Shown: positions 58,068-64,000 of the stretch, one piece after another
How positions within the stretch are numbered: position 1 is the stretch's first letter
Layout: every line of letters starts with the position of its first letter
Translations under genes and position numbers: made by a program
The notes under the pieces: model-generated
What the model was told of the DNA's origin: nothing
Databases searched by the model: none
The model's input: the letters and a program-made list of their open reading frames with translations, nothing else
Assembly: GCA_016713985.1 (NCBI GenBank)
Contig: JADJOD010000021.1
Coordinates: 90,889-154,888, forward strand
Origin: Lewinellaceae bacterium
GTDB taxonomy: Bacteria; Bacteroidota; Bacteroidia; Chitinophagales; Saprospiraceae
Length of the DNA stretch: 64,000 nucleotides
Direction: 5' to 3'

Positions 58068-59384
58068 ATGCCTCCTCACAATCGCCGCCCCGGAATATTT
58101 GCCGGCCTGGATGCCTCATTCCGGCGCGGTATACGTTGGTCGATGGCCGGAACTGCGGGCTCTGCGGTGTTCCAATTGTTGCAAATGGTTGTTTTTGCCA
58201 GGTTGGCCGCGCCTGCAGAAGCGGGCGATTACGCGCTGGCAGCCGCTATGGTCGGTTTTTTGACACCGCTGGCCGAAGCCGGTGTGAGTCAGGCCATTGT
58301 GTACGTTCGGGAGATCAAGCCGGCGCAACTGACAGCTCTGATATGGGTAAATTGGGCAATCGGCGCAGTAATTTTTGTACTGCTATACGTGGCAGCACCC
58401 ATTATTGCCTCGTGGTATAGCCGGCCGGCGGTGGCCGGACTGCTTGTTCTAATGAGCACTTCCTGTTGATTGCGCCCTGAACGCCCGGAGCACCGGATTG
58501 CTCACCCAGGAGATGCAATTTGATGAAATAGCAAAAATCGAGGTGTTTTCCTGGCTGATCTCGTTCATCGCGGTATACCTCCTCGCAAAACAAGGCTGGG
58601 GTGCAGGGGCGATGGCCGCGGGTTTTTTGGTGCGCCAGATACTGGTTACTGCGGGTTCCTTCGCAGCAACATATCGCCAGTATCCCATCCGTTTATTCCA
58701 CATCAGCGACCTCCGCGAAACGGTCCCCCTGCTGCGATTTGGATTTTTCGATCTGTCGTCACGCTGGGCGGACTTTCTCGCCAATCACCTGGACAAACTG
58801 ATCGTAGGAAAATGGCTCGGAGCGGCATCCCTGGGTTATTATAACCTTGCTTTTACCTTTCTAATGCTTCCAACAGCCCGACTGGGGTATGTTGTCGCCC
58901 GGGTTTCTTTTCCGGTGTTCGCGCGGGTACGACATGATGCTGCCCTTTTGCAAGATTATTTTCAAAAAGCGAACCGCAACGCCCTGGTGATGCTGTTCTT
59001 TTTTTCTGGATGCTGGCCTGGACCCTGGTAATAAATGTGTCGATGGCCCTGTTTTTAATCAATAACGCGTCGGCCGAATCGGCGGCATGGAGCCGTACCG
59101 CTGCCAAATTTGGCGCGGAACTGCTCCTGCTACGCTGGCTGGCGGGGCAATGTGGCATTCGTTTTGATCCGGTATGGTTGTTTGCGGGCAAAACGTTGCT
59201 TTGCCTGGCACCCGTGGCTCTGGCGACCTGGCTGGCCGGGCAAATACCGGGTTCGCACGGGCAGGTATTTGCCTTAAAAACAGTCGCTTTTAGCGCGGGT
59301 CTCTGGTGGTTTGCCATTAAAAGCCCGATCCGGGAAGCGGCATCGGAAATTTTTCAACTATTTCGATTTGAACGAAAGCCCTGA
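58068..59384 (+). CDS. Wzx-like polysaccharide flippase, two frameshifts
   Basis: The protein belongs to the PST/oligosaccharide-flippase type and would move lipid-linked sugars across the inner membrane. It begins with amphipathic FRRGIRWSMAGTAGSAVFQL and continues with typical helices (FARLAAPAEAGDYALAAAMV; LDKLIVGKWLGAASLGYYNL). The frames change near 58458 (one extra base, giving MSLPVDCALNARSTGLLTQE) and at the T run 58999-59005 (T count wrong). The corrected length is about 438 residues, shorter than the usual 480 or more, so part of the middle may also be missing. Its 3' end overlaps the convergent beta-propeller gene by 27 bp. Confidence 0.82.
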
Positions 59385-60293
59385 AGTAGCTGCGTCATCA
59401 CTTTGAGGCTTTTTGTGATTTTTTATCCGCCATACCGCCTGAAACTGCGGTTTTTTACCCTCATTGGCGACCAGCCAGCAGTTATCGTCCCACTGTGTGA
59501 TGGATTCGTACTGGCGGGCGATCAAAAACTTGGGTAAGCGTTTGCGCATCTGTCGGCCGTGAAAGAAATCGCTGCCTTTAAAATCGGTAAAGTAAAAAAC
59601 ACTGGCCTTGGTATACGGCAGGAATCCGAATCGTTTGCCGATGATATAACCGGTCAGCGAAAACGTTTTTCCGTCGCGGCTGAGGGCGGCGCCGGTGACC
59701 ACGCGGTTTTTCAGGAGGATGCTGTCGCGCAGTTCAGCCACGTAATTGCCGGGTTTGGCAGGTACCACGTAATGTTTGGTGTAAAAATTTCCGTCAAAAT
59801 TGTTTTTGGAAAAAAGGTGGAGGCTGTCGCGAAAAAACACAACTGCTTCGCAGTTAAAATTCCAGTCGCGCGGGTTGGAGGGTGCGAATTCTTTTTGATC
59901 GGGATATCGCAGCAAAATGCTGTCGAGATTTTCCGTGGCGGGGTTATACACGTAAATCCGCAGGTCTTTTCGCGCATTGCGGTTATTGCCTACGTCTCCG
60001 ATGTAAAGATTACCCTTGTGATCGGCGGCGAGGTCTTCCCAGTCGCGGTTGGGCACAGGAAGTCGACGGGTTTCGAGCAGTTTTCCGGCCTCAGCGTCAA
60101 AACGAAACAATTCAGGCGGATTTTTGCTGTCATTGAGCATCCAGAGATCACCTGAAGGTGTCAGCGTCATGCCGGAAATTTCTTTCAGAACAGCTGGCAG
60201 AGCCGTACGACGTGGGATTTTTTTCTGAGAAAAAGACGAAAATGGCAGGCACAATGCCGGGATTACAAGCGCAAGGCGGAAAAAAAACCTCAT
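59358..60293 (-). CDS. Secreted beta-propeller-like protein of unknown function
   Basis: The 311-residue protein has a signal peptide (ATG 60293, ending PFSSFSQ). Propeller-type blades follow, including VLKEISGMTLTPSGDLWMLN, RDWEDLAADHKGNLYIGDVG and NFNCEAVVFF. These resemble esterase-like/SdiA-regulated or phytase-like propellers common in Bacteroidota. No catalytic residues were identified. It is convergent with the flippase gene. Confidence 0.78.
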   Translation of the reverse strand: MRFFFRLALVIPALCLPFSSFSQKKIPRRTALPAVLKEISGMTLTPSGDLWMLNDSKNPPELFRFDAEAGKLLETRRLPVPNRDWEDLAADHKGNLYIGDVGNNRNARKDLRIYVYNPATENLDSILLRYPDQKEFAPSNPRDWNFNCEAVVFFRDSLHLFSKNNFDGNFYTKHYVVPAKPGNYVAELRDSILLKNRVVTGAALSRDGKTFSLTGYIIGKRFGFLPYTKASVFYFTDFKGSDFFHGRQMRKRLPKFLIARQYESITQWDDNCWLVANEGKKPQFQAVWRIKNHKKPQSDDAATSGLSFKSK

Positions 60294-60400
60294 CGAAGTC
60301 AGTTTTGTGTAAATTATAGAATGGCTCACACCTGCAAGTCACAGGCCAAAAAAAGCGATAGAACAAAATTGTTTTTTTTATTTGTCCGGCCAATGACTGA

Positions 60401-60434
60401 AAAAGCCCGCCGCAGATGGATGCGGCGGGCTTTT
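60401..60434 (-). terminator. Terminator of the lamin-tail T9SS gene
   Basis: AAAAGCCCGCCGCA (60401-60414) pairs perfectly with TGCGGCGGGCTTTT (60421-60434), with T residues following on the minus strand. Confidence 0.8.
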
Positions 60435-60457
60435 CCGTACTCAAAACAGGGATATAA

Positions 60458-62168
60458 TTATTGCTTCAGAAAACGTGTCGTCCAGACAGCGCCATCTTTT
60501 TCAAACTGAATGAAGTAAGCGCCGCCGGGAAGTTGGCTCACCTGTATCTGTTCATAAAGCGACGGGTTTTTTAAGATTTCCAGCAACACACCCGCCACGG
60601 AATAGATATAGATCCGGTCGAACGGCAGCTCGGTGCGGATCAACAGCCGATCGCTGACCGGGTTGGGAGTAAGCTGTACTTGTGCGCTGAAATCCAATTC
60701 CTTCGCTGCGCTGAGTGTGCTGATGTCCGAATTATAACGCGGCAACACCTGGTAACCTGTGGTATAGGGCAACGAAGAGTCAAATTGCCCTCCGATACCC
60801 GTCAGATCGAATGGCTGTGAAGGCACGGGCGCGTTGTAGGTTTCCACATCCCGGTCGATCCGGATCAAAATAGTGTCAAGCGGATCGGCATCGGATACTG
60901 CGCGCACATTAAAACCGCTTGTACCTACGCCGGTTGTCCATTCCGCCGGATCCACAAAATGCAAGTTCGTGATTTTAACCAGCTTGGACTCGGTTGATTC
61001 GTCAAGGCTGGTGACGGGTTGTGGCGTGAGCAGCGGATTGTTTTCCGAGTTTTTTACGATGTTATCCGGTTGTATTTCGGTGAGGCCCTGGAATTGTCCG
61101 ATAGTTCCGCGCACGGTGATCCGGTCTTTTTCTTTTACGGAATAACCGAGATCGCCGTTCAGGCTGGAGACCGCAATACCGTTCCCTGCATTGTCGATCA
61201 GGGTAAAAAGCAAAGCCGGCAGGTTATTATTGACCGGGCGGAGGTTTACGCCGTATACCGTTCCCTGCAATTCACAATCCACGCCGAGCGAATCGGCTTC
61301 ACCGGCAGCATTTTCAGCCGTGACCTGCTGAATGGTATAGGCGACGTAACATTTTACATGAACGGTTACCAGGCCCGTGTCGCAACCTCCGTTGTCGCAC
61401 ACCTGGTACGAAAACAGGTCGTCGCCGCAGAATCCTGCGGTGGAAGTATAAGTGACGGTATTATCCGGATTCACCGTTGCGTTGCCCTGCGACGGCGCCG
61501 AAATGATCACAATGGGTCCGGCCAGAGGGCTGGAAAGCACATCATTGGCAAGCACCGCGATGTTGACGGACTGCCCGGAAGCAACAGAAGGATTATCGCT
61601 GGTAGCGATCAGGGAGCAACCGGACGCGGCGCCCGGGTTTGCAAAAACCGGCGTTCCTGCGATGGACACACCCGTTGCGGTGGTCGCCGCCTGCCAGTTG
61701 GCCAGCAGGCTGTTGTCGCTGTTGGGATCGCACAATACCAGCGAAGCGCCGCCGCCATTCATCAGCGGATTGGTATTAGCACCGGTATAATCGATATAAT
61801 CAATCACGTCGTTGCTGTCCGCAGTGGTTAATTCAATGTCCTCCCCGGTATTGGTCAGGGCGCCGTCCCACAAAAAGGTGGTAACGCCCGGAAAACGGGC
61901 AGAGAAATAAACATCGTTTTCTGTAATAACGACGTAAGAATGGGCCGCCATGAAAGTGCCGGAGGGGAAAGAGAAGGTAACTCCTTCTTGTAAAATGCCA
62001 GTTGGATACGTCTACGGCCGAACCGGAATTATTATATAACTCAATATATTCCAGCGTGTCGGCGCCGCTGGGCGGCGGATTGAACATGATCTCGGTGATG
62101 ACGATTTGGGCGTGTGCGACAAACACCAGGAAGAAAAAGCAGGTGAGGGTAAGGATTGATTTTTTCAT
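60458..62168 (-). CDS. Secreted lamin-tail-domain T9SS protein, frameshifted
   Basis: The corrected length is about 569 residues. A signal peptide (ATG 62168, ending FVAHAQ) is followed by a lamin-tail domain (IVITEIMFNPPPSGADTLEY and EYIELYNNSGSAVDVSNW). A Big/cadherin-like repeat (VLANDVLSSPLAGPI ... GFCGDDLFSYQVCDNGG) comes next, then a DUF5689/OB-like domain (LQGTVYGVNLRPVNNN). The C-terminus is a type A sorting domain (LTPNPVSDRLLIRTEL ... GAYFIQFEKDGAVWTTRFLK). The break is at AAAA 61992-61995: one T too many on the coding strand; correction gives NWHLQEGVTFSFPSGTFMAA. It is probably attached to the cell surface. Confidence 0.88.
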
Positions 62169-62201
62169 GTTAGAAAGTTTTGCCGTTGGGTAAATAACGG
62201 C

Positions 62202-62209
62202 CAAAATTA
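62202..62209 (-). promoter_or_regulatory. Candidate -7 box for the lamin-tail gene
   Basis: The minus-strand sequence TAATTTTG (62209-62202) fits TAnnTTTG and lies 33 bp before ATG 62168. Confidence 0.4.
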
Positions 62210-62340
62210 GTGAAAAGCGGGGAGTGTTCGGATTTACGAGGTCCCTTTGCCGAAAAAGCGGAAAACTTAACCGGAAGTTTACAAGCACTGCGTAATTTCG
62301 CCATCGAATTTTCCCTCTTTTTTCACTAAATCCGTTTTTG

Positions 62341-64000
62341 TATGAATCATTTTACTTACCCTAACCTCCAGGTATCGAGGGCCGGTAAAGGGTTTTTAGT
62401 CCTGGCATTTTTACTTTGCGGGCTGTCAACTTTTGCCCAGGTTACCACTTCGACCATCACTGGTTTAGTAACGGACAGCAATGGCGAAGGGCTTGTCGGC
62501 GCTACCGTCGTGGCCACGCACGTTCCTTCCGGAACCCGTTATGGCACGGCTACAAACGCTTTGGGCCGTTATACCCTTCCGGCTGTTCGTGTAGGCGGCC
62601 CTTTCTCCGTATCGGTATTATACACCGGTTTTGAAGAAGAAATGCGTGAAGGTATCTACACCAGCCTTGGAACGGCTGCAAACGTTGACTTCCAGATGCG
62701 CGAATCGGGCACTGCGCTGGGGGAAGTCACCATCACGGCTTCCCGCTCGGACATTTTTAGTTCCGATCGCACGGGCGCCGCGTCCACATTTAATAAAACA
62801 CAACTGACCAGCCTTCCCGCAATTGGCAGCCGTTCGATCAACTCGATCACAAAATACAATCCGAACGGCAACGGCTCTTCGTTTGGCGCACAGGACAGCC
62901 GCCTGAACAATTTTACGATCGACGGCTCTGTATTTAACAACGGATTTGGTCTTGGCAGCGAATCACAGGCAGGTGGACGTACCGGCTCTACGGCAATTTC
63001 ATTAGACGCCATTGAAGAACTTCAGGTAAACGTAGCGCCGTTCGACGTGCGCCAAACGGGTTTTGCCGGTTCCGGCATCAACGCGATTACCCGCTCGGGC
63101 ACCAACGAATTTGCCGGTTCCGCCTATGCGACGATCCGCAAAAACGACACAACGGGGGTTTTTAACCGGACGGAATTTAAAGACCTGAACAACGATGGCA
63201 AAAACGACAAGATCACCATCGGGGAATTTAACGAAAAGGTATACGGCCTGCGCTTCGGAGGCCCGATCATCAAAAACAAGTTGTTCTTTTTTGTGAGTGG
63301 CGAAATGGTACGCCGCACGGAGCCTGCCACAACCTGGGTTGCCAACAACAGCCCCCTGGACAAAAACGGCAGCAACACGACACGTGTGGAATACCAGGAC
63401 CTGCTGGATTTGAGCGATTTTCTGGCAGCCAAATACGATTATGAAACCGGCCCGTCTGAAAATTACGACAATGAAACAACCAGCGACAAATTCCTCGCTC
63501 GCCTCGATTTCAACATCAATGACCGCAACAAACTGACCCTCCGCTACACACACCACAATTCGGAGGCTGACCAGCTCATCAGCAACAGTTCGTCACTGGG
63601 CCGCGGCACTCGCCGCACCAACGCCAACTCCATGTCGTATCAGAATTCCGGATACATCATCTTAGACAATACCCGTTCGGCTGTCCTGGAATTGAACTCA
63701 ACACTCAGCGACAACCTGCACAATACTTTCCTGGTCGGTTACGACAAACAAAATGAAAACCGCAAGTACAAAGGCGCCTTTTTCCCGACGGTTGACATCC
63801 TGAAGGACAACAGCACCTATATTTCGTTTGGTTTTGACCCGTTTACGCCGGATAACCAGTTGAATTACGGCACGTTCCACGCAACGAACAACATTTCGCT
63901 TTACCGCGAACGCCACACCTTTACGCTCGGCGCCAACTACGAACATTACAAGTCCAACAACTTGTTCTTCCCGGGCAACAACGGGGTGTACATTTTAATT
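62341..64000 (+). CDS. TonB-dependent receptor with carboxypeptidase-regulatory-like domain (partial)
   Basis: The gene runs off the right edge; 553 codons are open without a stop. A signal peptide (ATG 62341, ending GLSTFAQ) precedes a carboxypeptidase-regulatory-like domain (GLVTDSNGEGLVGATVVA ... LGRYTLPAVRVGG). The plug has EELQVNVAPFDVRQTGFAGS and ITRSGTNEFAGSAYATIRKN, as in Oar-like receptors, and the start of the barrel follows. Such receptors import or secrete substrates across the outer membrane using TonB energy. The substrate is unknown. Confidence 0.93.

Noticed and set aside
57744..58079. An open frame of 111 codons on the minus strand in the AT-rich region
   Set aside because: It runs through the terminator hairpin and poly-T tract, has no recognisable domain or signal, and has an odd composition rich in Phe, Arg and Lys.
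61019..61831. A 270-codon plus-strand frame opposite the lamin-tail gene
   Set aside because: It has no motifs; the opposite strand encodes clear domains and a sorting signal.

Overview
The window is chromosomal DNA from a member of the Bacteroidota. The evidence is six proteins with C-terminal type IX secretion (T9SS) sorting domains, a PorT-type T9SS component, a TonB-dependent receptor with a carboxypeptidase-regulatory-like plug, a LytS/LytTR two-component pair, many TAnnTTTG (-7) promoter boxes and almost no Shine-Dalgarno sequences. The mix of a dockerin-like secreted protein, a multi-PKD metalloprotease and CHU_C/lamin-tail proteins resembles Saprospiria, but that narrower placement is an inference. 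No phage, insertion sequence, CRISPR array or rRNA was seen; most of the window is housekeeping genes mixed with genes for the cell envelope and secreted proteins.

Layout. 1-5.9 kb: end of an unknown + strand gene, a giant exported hendecad coiled-coil protein, a GT-C membrane glycosyltransferase and a PTPS/folE pterin operon. 6-16 kb: sensor kinase and LytTR regulator, a kinase/phosphotransferase-like pair, a lipoprotein, gnd, lipoprotein MsrA, a histone H1-like protein, a DoxX/DUF1599 operon and a PAP2 phosphatase. 16-30 kb: VOC protein, mutS2, an Omp28-like T9SS protein, lpxB, a second T9SS protein, glnS, argS, class I aldolase and a small barrel protein. 30-41 kb: a 16-PKD-domain metalloprotease, DUF1573, msrB, di-haem peroxidase, a thioredoxin-like T9SS protein, ribBA and menG/ubiE. 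41-52 kb: porT, dnaG, rnz, a GH19-like protein, a Crp/Fnr regulator, a CHU_C (T9SS type B) protein, DUF2795 and queA. 52-64 kb: TrpR-like protein, typA, TauE/SafE transporter, DUF1573, tRNA-Leu(CAG), a heptosyltransferase-like protein, an AT-rich structured intergenic region, a polysaccharide flippase, a beta-propeller protein, a lamin-tail T9SS protein and the start of a TonB receptor.

How the genes fit together. LpxB, the GT9 enzyme, the GT-C enzyme and the flippase build the outer envelope. PorT belongs to the secretion machine that would export the six T9SS cargo proteins encoded here. FolE and the PTPS homologue act on GTP-derived pterins, QueA is a late queuosine enzyme, and RibBA starts riboflavin synthesis, although its cyclohydrolase II half lacks the zinc cysteines. 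MsrA, MsrB and the di-haem peroxidase form an oxidative-damage theme.

Main caution. Nine genes are broken by eleven single-base reading-frame shifts, mostly in short homopolymers. Two of them (dnaG, typA) are core genes, so uncorrected consensus errors are more likely than real pseudogenes. Broken genes are given below as single spans. The strongest candidates for new biology are the secreted hendecad rod protein, the hairpin-rich AT-rich region before the flippase, the signal-less GH19-like protein, the cysteine-less RibA domain, and start codons lying directly against -7 boxes. No complete new multi-gene system could be demonstrated.
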